Positions 10,764 through 21,809 of a DNA stretch of 64,000 nucleotides are shown one piece after another. Numbering within the stretch: position 1 is the stretch's first letter; each line of letters starts with the position of its first letter. Origin of the DNA: Craterostigma plantagineum (lineage: Eukaryota > Streptophyta > Magnoliopsida > Lamiales > Linderniaceae); the NCBI GenBank assembly GCA_027422505.1, contig JAPQWV010000018.1, forward strand, positions 17,936,001 through 18,000,000, written 5' to 3'. Below the pieces are notes generated by a model, which saw only the letters and a list, made by a program, of their open reading frames with translations, was not told the origin of the DNA and made no database searches. Position numbers and translations under genes: made by a program.

Positions 10764-12376
10764 TCATAGGCTGGAAGAATTCCAGCTAGCATCTACAGCT
10801 CTAACGATTTTCTCGTGCAATTTAGCACCCGAGCAAGCGATTATACCGCGGTCGAGGCCTTCTAAGTACGTACCTCTATCGAAACGCAGTGGACTGCCGC
10901 CGGCGTCAGTTACTACGCCGCCTGCTTCTTCGATTATTACAACGCCGGCGGCGTGGTCCCAAATCTTCTCCTTGTATCCCGCCCTCGCAAACTTCATGAA
11001 TATCTCGGCGTCCCCTCGAGCTATTGCAGCGTACTTCACCATTGAATACACGCGCAATGGCTGATTCCTGAGATAGTTTTCCAACCCTAGTTACACGTCT
11101 TTTTGAAGCTCGTACTTGGGACAACGTTGTCTGAAATTCTACCTACTTAAGGTTTTGGAAAGAATAACACACCTTAGACCAACGCTGTGGGCTAGCCCAG
11201 CGGCGAACGAATGGCTGGAGTTTGCCTTCTCCACTGGCTCACAGAAGGTAGCTAGCTCTGGGTTATCTATCCTCGAAACTTCGATTCTTCTTGCAGATTT
11301 TGCCCAGAGAAACTCTTCTTCATCTCCGCCGAGCAAAGGCTGCATCCATGCTTTGCCACTTCTCCTCGTGGCGAAGAGCAAGCACCCTTCAACCGAAGAA
11401 GAAGAAGCTATGGAACTCAATTGGGACACAATCCTATGATAGCCATTAGGGTAGCTTAACCACTCTCTGTTCACGGGATAATTAGGACAGCCTAAAACTC
11501 CAAGAACTGGCTCGCCTTCCTCGATCAGCGCCAAGGCTATGGCGTACTGATCGCCCCTTACAAACCCTAGAGTGCCATCGACGGGGTCGAGCACCCAGAA
11601 TCTCCCAGTGGCCCCGCCTTTCGAGCTGCACCTGCTTATGGCTTGTAAGATTTCTGAAGGACTTAAGGGGATCCTCGGCGATTTCAGCCCAAAGCGTGGC
11701 GATTCGTTTAGGCAGATGTTGACGACGTTTGTCACCTTATGGAGTAGGGCTGAAGCGTCTGCTTTGGACAAGAATTGAGCGTCTTCTTCGGCGACGATGG
11801 AGACGTTTTCGTTCCCAAATGATTGGGACAGTATATAGCTCACTACTGCTTGGACACTCCAATCTGCTCTCATCAAACTCAGAGTCAGTGAAAGGTATGT
11901 TTCGATTAGACAAATTCACAAGCATATATACACTTCATCATACAAGGAACAACAGAGAAACTCCCTAAGCAATCGAGTTAAGTGGTGATGACCTAAGCTA
12001 ATCAATTACCGGCGACGGTGACAGGAGAATCGTCGCCCTTCGACTGGACGTGTCCGCCGGCGTCTGAAATCAAACTGTTCTGAACCCTCCGACACAGAAG
12101 AGAAGCCATGTGAACGGCCTTGACTGCAACCCCCAATTCTTCGGCGTACTTTCCCCCCAATTCCATCGGCTCGGCGCCGGAATTACTATCCGTCGCTGCC
12201 GTTTCGGTGGGTAGAGCTGCCTTGCAGCTAGACGGATGCCTCACGGCTGGGAATTTGAGGTGATTCTCCGGAAAAATTCCAACTCTGAGGTTGCTGTGTA
12301 CGCTTGAAATGATCGGCAGCAACGCGCATGGCGAGATTATCCGAGTGTTGCAGCATTTGCCGCAAGAAATGGGCAT
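10764..12376 (-). CDS. HAL2/SAL1-like 3'(2'),5'-bisphosphate nucleotidase, probably organellar
   Basis: Three exons on the minus strand (12376-12010, 11863-11173 and 11067-10764), 453 residues. It belongs to the inositol monophosphatase fold; the family removes the 3' phosphate of PAP, the by-product of sulfotransferase reactions. Metal-binding motifs are present: EED at residues 148-150, DPVDGT at 215-220 and the late WDHAAG around 389-394. The first ~70 residues are Ser/Ala/Arg-rich with few acids, resembling a plastid or mitochondrial transit peptide. The splice joins restore SPVTVADW and VGLRNQPLRVYS, both expected family sequences. It resembles the longer plant 'PAP-specific phosphatase, mitochondrial' group rather than cytosolic SAL1-length proteins. 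Confidence 0.93.
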
Positions 12377-12608
12377 TTTTGAAAGGGTTTTTTAGTGCGT
12401 CGTCGACTTGGCAGAAAACTCTGTCTATGGATTGATTTTGATGGGATTAATGATCATTAGAGGAGCTGTGACTGTGAGTGAGAAGACGCAGTTCTGACGT
12501 CACCATGACGTATGAAAGCAACTTATGTTTTGGTTTAATTGGCCTGTGATAGTTTGGGCTTAATCCCATATTCTCTCTTCTAGAAAGTTTAAAAAATAAA
12601 TAAAAATA
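12377..12608. promoter_or_regulatory. Upstream region of the HAL2-like gene
   Basis: This non-coding stretch between the start codon at 12376 and the transposon nest at 12609 is the natural promoter space. A site-II-like TGGGCT lies at 12555. It is only about 230 bp long, so the transposon nest sits very close to this promoter. Confidence 0.4.
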
Positions 12609-13163
12609 GGTGAATCTATAGAAAAATACCCAATTAGATAAAATTTTTACACACATGTCAGAAAATTTTATAGGTACCTAATTTAATTTTTACCAGTTTC
12701 TTTAGTCATGTCGTACCTTTCTGTGTGTATATTGCGTACCATAACACGTTGATATAGGGTACCTAAATATAGCATACGTCGTACTTAAGGCATACATGCG
12801 TGTTACATAGAGCGTAGCTAAATATAGCATACGTCGTACCATTTTCTGTTATATAGGGTACCCAAATGTATTGATATAGGGTACCCAAATGTGTTGTATG
12901 GTGTCGGGGCCGGATTTGGGCCTGTGCATCCAGGCCTGGTGCACAGGGCCACAAATCCGGCCCATGTACTAGAGGGCCACATAAAAAATGTACAGTAAGT
13001 ATTTTGAATGGAGAAATGGCCTCCTAAAACGGGCCTTGCAAATTGTCTAATAAAATCTATCGGCCCTGCAGTTTGTCTATTAAAATATATGGGCCTTAAA
13101 TAATAATTCTGAGTAATAAAAAAACTCGCAAGTAACGAGGCCTGGGCCTTAGATATTACAGGA

Positions 13164-13614
13164 TGTTATCCCCGGATATAACCGGTCAAATATTCGAGTC
13201 TAGTCGAAAGAGGCGGGAAACATTCCCCACCGAAAACATACTCTCGCCAGAAAACCTCCCGAGCGATGCCCCGCAAGAAATGTCCTGAGGCGATCTATGC
13301 CCGAAGAGGCGCTCGCGAGGAATGATGCCTCGCTCGAATAATATACTGAAGGCGCGCTGCTCGAGGAACAAAGCCTTGCTCGAGCACTAGACCGGAGACA
13401 CACACGGAAGAGTGGGCTGAGGAACGCATATGCTAATTTGAGATAGTTGAATGAATTGAAGGGCAAAGTGAAATAGTCTAGAAGGCACTATGTGGCAAGC
13501 AAGAATAGGAAGTGAGAACATGGAAAAGCGCACCAAACGTGGAATGCAAAGGTGGAATGAGGTTGTACTAATCGTGAGTGGTTAGTTACAAACACCACTA
13601 CTTCCTCAATCTTG

Positions 13615-13656
<42 letters not shown>

Positions 13657-14313
13657 GTCTAAGTAGAGATACAAAAGGGAGGCTGCTTGGCGCTCGAGTA
13701 CTACGATAACTCCCTCTTTTCACCCGATGATTATAATACACGCTTGAAAGAAAAACGATGATGGAGAATGCCACCCTCGAGAATTTGGCTAACTGTAAAA
13801 TAACCCGAGCCGAGGAGATAGACTGAAAGCCCGAGAACGAGCCGAGAGAGTCGGCATGAGCGACCCGAGCACGTCGGTATGAACGAGCCGAGCACATGAA
13901 CTAGCCGACCAACTAAACCCCAAGAGGCGAAGTAGGTGTGTCGAGCCGGTCACGTTTCGTAAGGAGAACGTGAGAAGAACGTGGAAGAACCACGTTGCCG
14001 CAAGAGGTCTGCAAAAGAAGCGGGCTTGGGTGATGACCAGGTCAAGGCGAGGCTAGTATAAAAGGTAACGGCCGATGCATGTTCACAGGTACGCCTAAAT
14101 AAACACTGCAACCATTTTTATGCCTAGCACCTGTGATCACCTTTTCGATGAAAAAGACGACGAATAATTATCTGACTTGAGCGTCGGAGGGGCGTCGCCG
14201 AAACGGCGCCTTTCTAGTTTTTTCTCTAATATTTCAGGCAGCTACGGCGGCGACGGGAGCAAACGATCTATTTTACGCGCCAACGCGGGGAGGTGATTTT
14301 TTGGGACGCATCA
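13164..14313 (+). repeat. 5' LTR of the LARD-like element
   Basis: Starts TGTTATCCCCGG and ends GACGCATCA. It contains a long (TA)n tract (about 13615-13655) and a TATA box, TATAAAAG, at 14057-14064. The copy at 18689-19845 is nearly identical, differing in the TA tract and scattered bases. Confidence 0.92.
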
Positions 14314-14315
14314 AT

Positions 14316-14333
14316 TGGCGCCGTCTGTGGGAA
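14316..14333 (+). other. Primer-binding site of the LARD-like element
   Basis: TGGCGCCGTCTGTGGGAA begins two bases after the 5' LTR. TGG at its start would pair with the CCA end of a tRNA. I do not assign the tRNA. Confidence 0.7.
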
Positions 14334-17266
14334 CGTTTAGTTCTTGAAAACATACGATGCGTTTCGATGAAATCTGTCCTCTCCGAAGTCGTTAGCCATC
14401 AATCGTGGCCTCCCCGTCGTCGTCGATCAAGACCACCACCATGAGCGAGTCAAAACCAGCCGTGGCAAACGAATCGGTTGTAAATCAGGCCCGAGCAAGC
14501 CCCACGCATAACTGCCGCACCATCGAAGCTTGATTCACCGCTTCGTAGAGGCTATCACTGAACAAAGGGGTATGATGACTGATGGCAGGCATCACCAAGC
14601 ATGACTCGTTGCGAACAGATCTATCGCAGTCAACAGAACGACCTGTTCCTCGCGTTGCAGCCATGCAGACCGGCCCGAACGTGATAATCTGTGAGGCTGA
14701 GCCCACTATCAGGCCCATTCACATCCTCGCCTCACATACCCAACCCTCGCCGAGCGGTGCTGATTGGAGCAAAGAAGGTTCCGAAAATTCAGCAAATTCG
14801 CGATGTCCTAATTTCTCAACAAAAATCAGCCACCATCGCAACACTTAGACCTCCGTTATGATGACGACGATCGCATCTGAGACTGTCGGCTCAACAAAAA
14901 TCGGCCACCGACGCACACTCAGACCTCCATTATGACGACGACGATCGCATCTGAGACTAGCGATGGCAGATCTGCCGCCGATTCGAATGCAGAATCGGTC
15001 TGTAAGTTTTTACGTTTTTGGGTTCGTTCGTAAGTATTGTTTGATGAGGGCATGAATCTATCATTATGCTTGGGAGCTAATCTTATGAAATCTGAAATTC
15101 GGTGGCCGAGTAGAGGATTTCGAAGCGATATGGATTATGATGGTTATTTCGTTTAGAATACTGATGGGCGGAACGAACTATTTCAGTATTTCTGCTATTA
15201 TGAATTTTATTAGGCTTCTGAATAGTTTCTTCGGGCTGAATGTTGTGAAACGCTATAGTAGGCTATTCAAACCTTCTACTATTCAGCCGTTGGAATTAAT
15301 TGGACTACTAGTTATTTCATTGAATTGCTAGAACTAATTAATATGCTTTGATGATATGTTGAATGCTCGATGACACATGTGAGCCTGAGAGACCAAGTAC
15401 ACGTCTAGTTTTTCTCTTGAGGTATTTTAAGTGCATAACTACGTTACGTAGGCTCGCGGAAATGATGATAGACCCTGTAATAACTTCGCCACGAGGAAAA
15501 TTTTATAATAAACGATTCGGTGTAAGCGTACGCCACTAAATGAGAGAGGATATGCCCGAGAGGAAGAGCATATTGGATAGTGAGCCCTCGGTTACGACTC
15601 GATGCGATGTGTTCTCAGCCAGTCGATCCTTACCCCTTACAAAATGACCGCGAAATCTCCTCAGGAATCAACCGGAAGATCCCCGAGAAAATCAGTTGCG
15701 CTGCTGCGTTCGCTGCCATATCCCTCCTTGCTCGGCGACATCTTCCCGTCGCGTAGCTCACCGTCAACAGCCCAACTTCATGAATGGGAGGGGAAACCTT
15801 TGCCCGATCACCATCGATACCAACGAACTGTTTCCTACACAATGAAACTGCAAAGCAACTTGGATAAGTGATCGCACGATTGTGCTTGCAGCCCTTGGTT
15901 CTCGCCGTACAAATCAGCTGATGGATCTGAGCAGCCCGGCTAACTCGATTGCCATCAAAGATCGATAACCCGCCGATGTCGAAGAATTCAACACTAGTTA
16001 CAACCGCAGGAATCGACAATCGAAGTCATGTCACCAACATAAAATCCTAGTCGGGCTATCTCGAAGAGTAGGAGAATCGGCATGATCCACGCCCCACTGA
16101 AGATATCAATTATGTATCTAATGTTTTTACTTTATCTTCTTCATGCACCTGGCTTCTCGGGCCCGGCTCAACGACGATCCATTCGAAGAACCATGGAGCT
16201 CGGCTAAAAATAGAGAAAACAAGCAGAAGCCGAGACTCCCGAACGATTGAAACATGTGCATTACGAAGGCAACGACCATGGCTATAATTGTGACAAACAT
16301 GGCCACCCCTCCACTCCACAATGGCAGATTCGTCGTTATTTGCGACTTCGGACCCGGCTGTAAGTCTTGTTAATTTACGTGGGTAAATCTGAAATTATTA
16401 AACTATGGGACCATTATTTACGTTAGAGCTGACTACTTCAAATATCGAAAACATGCTAGTAAGATTCATTTAATGAGACTTTTTGGTCCGGGAATATTAT
16501 TTCGACCAAACTGTTATTATGTGGGTCGACTACCCCCTGAGACTTCTCGGGCTTAACATTATCTATGTGAAACCACTAAACTTATTTAGGCAATTACGAT
16601 CTGGGCTACTGAAATTTACTTGGGCCGGTTATTATTCATATGTGACGTGAGATAGGCGAAAGCTGATGTTAATGTTCATAATGATATTTCGAAGATTATT
16701 TTGAAAGCTGATATTTTGCTCGGGAATTGTTGATTATGCTATTATTGAGGAAAATGTTATGTGATGATATTCCGAGGTCACGAGGACAAGTTCGTCGAGG
16801 TCTTACGCTCGAACGGATGTTTCGCCCACGCTTGTCGAGGATAAAAAGTACATCGGGCCGATTAGAAGAGTTCGTGTTTGTGGTCGTATCTCTTAGCCGA
16901 ATTATCACAATCGACAAATATCGAGGCACCGCCGAACTCGCCCGAAACTCTCTCCATGACCACCTCGAGCAACAAAGTGGAATGCCATCACGCCACGGAC
17001 GACCCAGCTTCGCAACCAGAGGAAACACAATTCGATGTTTAGAGTCAGGACCTGAGAAATCTGGGACAACATGACACGCAACCTGAAGGTACATAATATG
17101 TAATCTGATATATTACTTTAAACAATGATAACAGACCAACGTCGGGTTCGAGTCGACGATTCACTCTAAACAAGGCGCAATCGAAAAATCCTATCCAACG
17201 AGCGATCTTTCATTCCTCTCGGGGAACAAACCGTCGAGTGAGGTGCAAGTCTCAAGAGAGCGAGAA
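14334..17266. other. Non-coding interior of the LARD-like element
   Basis: This holds only scattered short frames without family resemblance. A direct duplication of about 72 bp lies at roughly 14820-14955 (two passages ending GACGATCGCATCTGAGACT). Two passages ending in GGATTTCG- and GGCTGTAAG-type words (near 15000 and 16350) also look related. I see no gag zinc knuckle or protease motif. Confidence 0.55.
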
Positions 17267-17634
17267 AAGTCCTCGGATGAGGCCCGATCACCCGGAAGGG
17301 TGAATAAAATCTCCAAATGAAGCTCGAGGAAAAATGAAGAAAAATCCTCGAATGAGGCCCGATCACCGTAAGGGTGAATAAAATCTCCAAGGGAAGCTTG
17401 ATCGAAGATGAAGAAAAGTCCTCGGATGAGGCCCGCCGTAAGGGCGAATAAAATCTCCAATTGAAGCTCAATTGAAGATGAAGAAAAGTCCTCGGATGAG
17501 GCCCGATCACCCGTAAGGGTGAATAAAATCTCCAAAGGAAGCTCGATTGAAGATGAAGAAAAGTCCTCGGATGAGGCCTGATCACCCGTAAGGGTGAATA
17601 AAATCTCCAAATGAAGCCGATCGAAGATGAAGAA
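17267..17634. repeat. Tandem array, about 75-bp unit, 5 copies
   Basis: Each unit begins AAGTCCTCGGATGAGGC and ends GAAGATGAAGAA, with GGGTGAATAAAATCTCC in the middle. One unit is shortened by about 5 bases. The array passes directly into the 32-bp array, sharing the word AAGTCCTCG. Confidence 0.9.
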
Positions 17635-18480
17635 AAGTCCTCGATGAATGAGGCACCAAAATCCCTGAAGTCCTCGATGAGTGAGGCACGAAAAATTCTT
17701 AAGTCCTCGACGAATGAGGCACGAAAATTCCCAAGTCCTCGATGAGTGAGGCACGAAAAATTCTTAAGTCCTCGATGAATGAGGCACGAAAATCTCTAAG
17801 TCATCGACGAATGAGGCACGAAAATTCTAAGTCCTCGATGAATGAGGCATGAAATTCCTGAATCAAGTCCTCGATGAATGAGGCACAAAAATCTCCAAGT
17901 CCTCGACGAACGAGGCACGAAATCTCTAAGTCCTCGATGAGTACGGCACGAAAAATTCTTAAGTACTCGATGAGTGAGGCACGAAAAACTTTTAAGTCCT
18001 CGATGAACGAGGCACGAAGAATTCCTAAGTCCTCGACGAAGGAGGCACGAAAATCTCTAAGTCCTCGATGAATGAGGCATGAAATTTCCTGAATCAAGTC
18101 CTCGACGAATGAGGCACAAAAATTCTAAGTCCTCGATGAATGAGGCACAAAAATCTCCAAGTCCTCGACGAATGAGGCACGAAATCTCTAAGTCCTCGAT
18201 GAGTGAGGCACGAAAAATTCTTAAGTCCTCGATGAGTGAGGCACGAAAAATTTTTAAGTCCTCGATGAACGAGGCACGAAGAATTCCTAAGTCCTCGACG
18301 AAGGAGGCACGAAAATCTCTAAGTCCTCGATGAATGAGGCATGAAATTTCCTGAATCAAGTCCTCGATGAATGAGACACGAAAATTCCTAAGTCCTTGAT
18401 GAATGAGGCGCTGAATATTCTTAAGTCCTCGATAAGCGAGTGCAAAAATTCGTAACTCCTCGACGAGTGAGGTGAGAAAA
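17635..18480. repeat. Tandem array, 30-33-bp unit, about 26 copies, with a higher-order repeat
   Basis: The unit is AAGTCCTCGATGAATGAGGC followed by ACGAAAA and a short variable tail. Blocks of about eight units are themselves repeated: the marker CCTGAATCAAG occurs near 17856, 18088 and 18349, giving higher-order periods of roughly 230 and 260 bp. Minus-strand frames through it encode a short repeated peptide (SFIEDLE...), probably by accident of the period being near a multiple of three. Confidence 0.92.
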
Positions 18481-18671
18481 TCCCGAACCTTCGATGAATG
18501 ATATAACTCACCGATGAGAACTACTCAAGTCCGTGCTCGGGGAAGCAGGGCTGGCAATGAGAAAATGAATATCCACGAATGCGGGCCGACCAAAAATCTT
18601 TGCAGATCCCTTCTCCAAACTCGAATATTTTACCCACTACGTCCAAAACTCACTACACTCTTTTTGGACTA

Positions 18672-18686
18672 TTTTTTGGGGGGACT
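18672..18686 (+). other. Polypurine tract of the LARD-like element
   Basis: A T6 run followed by six G residues and GAC stands immediately before the 3' LTR, the usual place of plus-strand priming. Confidence 0.65.
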
Positions 18687-18688
18687 AT

Positions 18689-19153
18689 TGTTGTCCCCGG
18701 ATATAACCGGTCAAATATTCGAGTCTAGTCGAAAGAGGCGGAAAACATTCCCCACGGAAAACATACTCCCGCCGGAAAACCTCCCGAGCGATGCCCCGCA
18801 AGAAATGTCCTGAGGCGATCTATGCCCGAAGAGGCGCTCGCGAGGAATGATGCCTCGCTCGAATAATATACTGAAGGCGCGCTGCTCGAGGAACAAAGCC
18901 TTGCTCGAGCACTAGACCGGAGACACACACGGAAGAGTGGGCTGAGGAACGCATATGCTAATTTGAGATAGTTGAATGAATTGAAGGGCAAAGTGAAATA
19001 GTCTAGAAGGCACTATGTGGCAAGCAAGAATAGGAAGTGAGAACATGGAAAAGCGCACCAAACGTGGAATGCAAAGGTGGGATGAGGTTGTACTAATCGT
19101 GAGTGGTTAGTTACAAACACCACTACTTCCTCAATCTTGATATATATATATAC

Positions 19154-19187
<34 letters not shown>

Positions 19188-19845
19188 GTCTAAGTAGAGA
19201 TACAAAAGGGAGGCTGCTTGGCGCTCAAGTACTACGATAACTCCCTCTTTTCACCCGATGATTATAATACACGCTTGAAAGAAAAACGATGATGGAGAAT
19301 GCCACCCTCGAGAATTTGGCTAACTGTAAAATAACCCGCGAGCCGAGGAGATAGACTGAAAGCCCGAGAACGAGCCGAGAGAGTCGGCATGAGCGACCCG
19401 AGCACGTCGGTATGAACGAGCCGAGCACATGAACTAGCCGACCAACTAAACCCCAAGAGGCGAAGTAGGTGTGTCGAGCCGCTCGCGTTTCGTAAGGAGA
19501 ACGTGAGAAGAACGTGGAAGAACCACGTTGCCGCAAGAGGTCCGCAAAAGAAGCGGGCTTGGGTGATGACCAGGTCAAGGCGAGGCTAGTATAAAAGGTA
19601 ACGGCCGATGCATGTTCACAGGTACGCCTAAATAAACACTGAAACCATTTTTATGCCTAGCACCTGTGATCACCTTTTCGATGAAAAAGACGACGAATAA
19701 TTATCTGACTTGAGCGTCGGAGGGCGTCGCCGAAACGGCGCCTTTCTAGTTTTTTCTCTAATATTTCAGGCAGCTATGGCGGCGACGGGAGCAAACGATC
19801 TATTTTACGCGCCAACGCGAGGAGGTGATTTTTTGGGACGCATCA
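18689..19845 (+). repeat. 3' LTR of the LARD-like element
   Basis: Starts TGTTGTCCCCGG and ends GACGCATCA; matches the 5' LTR along its whole length. TATAAAAG lies at 19590-19597. Confidence 0.92.
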
Positions 19846-20265
19846 CAGGCCTTAAATATATCGACTAATTTGAATGGACTTGGGTCTTAATACGAACAGG
19901 GCCTCCTAAAACAAAAAACCGGCCCTGTATGGTGTACTTTCGGGGATCGGGTACTCATTTGCAAAAAATTTATTCTGTTAGGTAGCTACGTATAAAAAAA
20001 TCCTGACGGGTACTAAATTACAAGTTTTATCCAACTAGGTACTTATGTGTAAAGATCCCATAAAAATAAAAAAAAAATCGAAATTAGATTTTCTTTTGTC
20101 ACTCCTTAGTCCTTATTTCAACTTGGCATAAAAATCCATTGCATTTTGTACTTAAAATATTATGACATTATCACAACACCAACAAAAGCGACATAAAGCC
20201 ACCTCGTCCAAATTCAGACCACCTTCACTATTTTAGTATTTCTCAGATAATAATCCCACGTGTAT

Positions 20266-20541
20266 TTATTGCTTCGAAGCACTTTTGAAATCTATCATCA
20301 TCTCGAAGCCAGGTAGAATCTTCTCAATTCCCTTTACTACCCCTCGAACACCTGAGCCTAACAAGAAGGATCCCAAGGGCGTTTTGGGTACACAGTCCCC
20401 TATATATAGAACGACGCCATTGTAGGTAGACACTAATCCATTCAGCTTCTTCTTCAAGTGAGATCTCAATTCTTGGTAATGGAAGGTGTTAGAAGAGAGA
20501 CGATGAGCCCTAAGAGAGCTGAATATGGCCGTACGATTCCG
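20266..20541 (-). other. Possible exon or gene remnant of unknown family
   Basis: A minus-strand open stretch reads YNGVVLYIGDCVPKTPLGSF and SGVRGVVKGIEKILPGFEM before a stop at 20266. It looks protein-like but has no early ATG, so it would need an upstream exon that I cannot find. I do not recognise a family. It could be a fragment or a chance frame. Confidence 0.25.
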
Positions 20542-20883
20542 AGGAGAGGGCAAGTTACAGTTGCAGTTGTTACGAGTCTATTGCATTCTATATCATCCAT
20601 TAGGATAATTAATATTCCTAGTAACAAAGCAGTTGATCACTGCTCATTAGGAGAGTTTTAAAAAATTTTCCTCCTTTTGTCTTTCTTTCTGTCTTGAATT
20701 TGCTTCTTGCCGTACTGTGAGCCCGTGAGAGAGCTATATAAACTTTCTAGCATGAACAAAATCCAAACGTGTTTATCTATATGCAAACCGCAGTTTCTCG
20801 TTCTTATTACAACATCCAAGAAATTCCCAAGAAAGGGTCAATGCTAAAAACGAATTATCCAATTGAGTTTCTGATTTTCTGAT

Positions 20884-21809
20884 TTAAGGGGTCGTCGTCT
20901 TTGGTTTATCTTCCTCCGTCGGCGGCGGTCTCGCCTGAACTTCGTTGACCGTGTCCTTGGAAATATCAAACTATGCAATAATAGTTGCGATTATTCCCAT
21001 GTAGTAGAAAGAAACTAAGGCTCGACTGTAATGTAATAGAGATAATAAAATGAATATATATATATATTATATATATATATAAACTAACCTTATAACCGCA
21101 CCCAGAAACACAGGCACGAAAGCATTCCTAACATTAATTTATTTGCAGTAAATAACAAAAGGTATCAAGAAATAGGAGAAAGCATTCATATCTTTAGATC
21201 GATGTAATAAATGAAGAATTATAGGATCGGAAAATTAAAAATTAAAAAAAAAAAAACAAGAGGGGGAAACGAGCACCTCGGAGTAGGTGAGCGAACCCGG
21301 CGATCGATCGATACAAGCGCTCCATTTCTGGTCTTTCAAGACTGGATCTTTGTAGCAAATCTCATCGCATTCTCCCAAACCTTTTAATTTTATATATATA
21401 TATATATATATAATAGTGATCGATATTATTATAGTGTTGACTTGTATGATCCACAAAGGGCAAAAGTAACTCATACGATGTTCTTACAATAGATGTTCTA
21501 ACATATATAAAATATAGAAAGAGATTAATTATTACACTCATCCCATGTGTCTCCATCTGCGTCGCACCCCTTTTTGCAGAATACTCTCCCTGCAATGAAA
21601 AAAAAGATGGCATTTTTTGCATCTCGACAAGATGAGAAGCCAATGAATTAATACTCCAATTGCAAGACAGCATTGACAATGTAATAGAATTAATTAAAGA
21701 AAAAACTGGGCAGCAATTAATAGTTACATGGAATTTGGATGAGAGCTGCGTATTTTTGGGTGCACTGGCTATTGCATGGAGGCGTCGAAATCACGTCCTC
21801 GATCTTCAT
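20884..21809 (-). CDS. Uncharacterised small Cys-rich plant protein, five exons
   Basis: No single frame shows this gene; it emerges from five minus-strand exons: 21809-21728, 21589-21536, 21380-21277, 21127-21089 and 20970-20884, all GT-AG with consistent phases, 121 residues. The product is built of CX3C pairs: CNSQC, then CKKGC, CLGECDEIC and CFRACVSGC, plus one Cys in WSACID, followed by GYKFDI and a charged Pro/Thr-rich tail. There is no signal peptide (start MKIEDVISTPP), so it is probably cytosolic, nuclear or mitochondrial, possibly zinc- or disulfide-bearing. I recall similar short uncharacterised plant proteins but no assigned function. It is divergent from the RING1-like gene. Confidence 0.75.

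Larger units (their letters stand above)
13164..19845 (+). mobile_element. Non-autonomous LTR retrotransposon (LARD-like), inner layer of the nest
   Basis: Two LTRs of 1150 and 1157 bp enclose about 4.4 kb without any recognisable gag, protease, RT, RNase H or integrase. A primer-binding site and a polypurine tract are in the expected places, giving plus orientation. The flanks CAGGA (13159-13163) and CAGGC (19846-19850) look like a 5-bp duplication with one change. By eye the LTRs differ at about 1% of positions plus a few indels. The structure fits a large retrotransposon derivative mobilised by proteins of a related Ty3-type element. Confidence 0.85.
12905..19927. mobile_element. Short hAT element, middle layer of the nest
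   Basis: Exact 8-bp duplications TATGGTGT flank it (12897-12904 and 19928-19935). The ends are CGGGGCCGG at left and, read inward from the right, CAGGGCCGG, a typical hAT terminus. Removing the retrotransposon inside leaves about 340 bp of GGGCC-rich non-coding sequence, so it is a MITE-sized non-autonomous element. Confidence 0.85.
12609..20059. mobile_element. Short Mutator-like element (MULE/MITE), outer layer of a three-level nest
   Basis: Left (GGTGAATCTATAG...) and right ends are imperfect inverted repeats of about 100 bp sharing blocks such as GGATAAAAC / AGATAAAAT. The same 9-bp ATAAAAATA flanks both sides (12600-12608 and 20060-20068). Nine-base duplications and long inverted ends are Mutator hallmarks. 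Without the nested insertions the element is about 430 bp and non-coding. The flanks are A-rich, so the duplication alone would be weak; the inverted ends make it convincing. Confidence 0.65.

Noticed and set aside
13598..13897. Minus-strand frame ending in an IYIYIY run
   Set aside because: Translation of the (TA)n tract and LTR sequence; not conserved between the two LTRs.
17801..18359. Long minus-strand frames encoding a repeated SFIEDLE / CLIRRGL peptide
   Set aside because: They arise from the 30-33-bp tandem array, break whenever a unit changes length, and are inside a gene-less LTR element; no start context or family resemblance.
17635..18480. CRISPR-like array (regular short repeats)
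   Set aside because: Units vary in sequence and length, there are no unique spacers, and the DNA is a plant nuclear retrotransposon.
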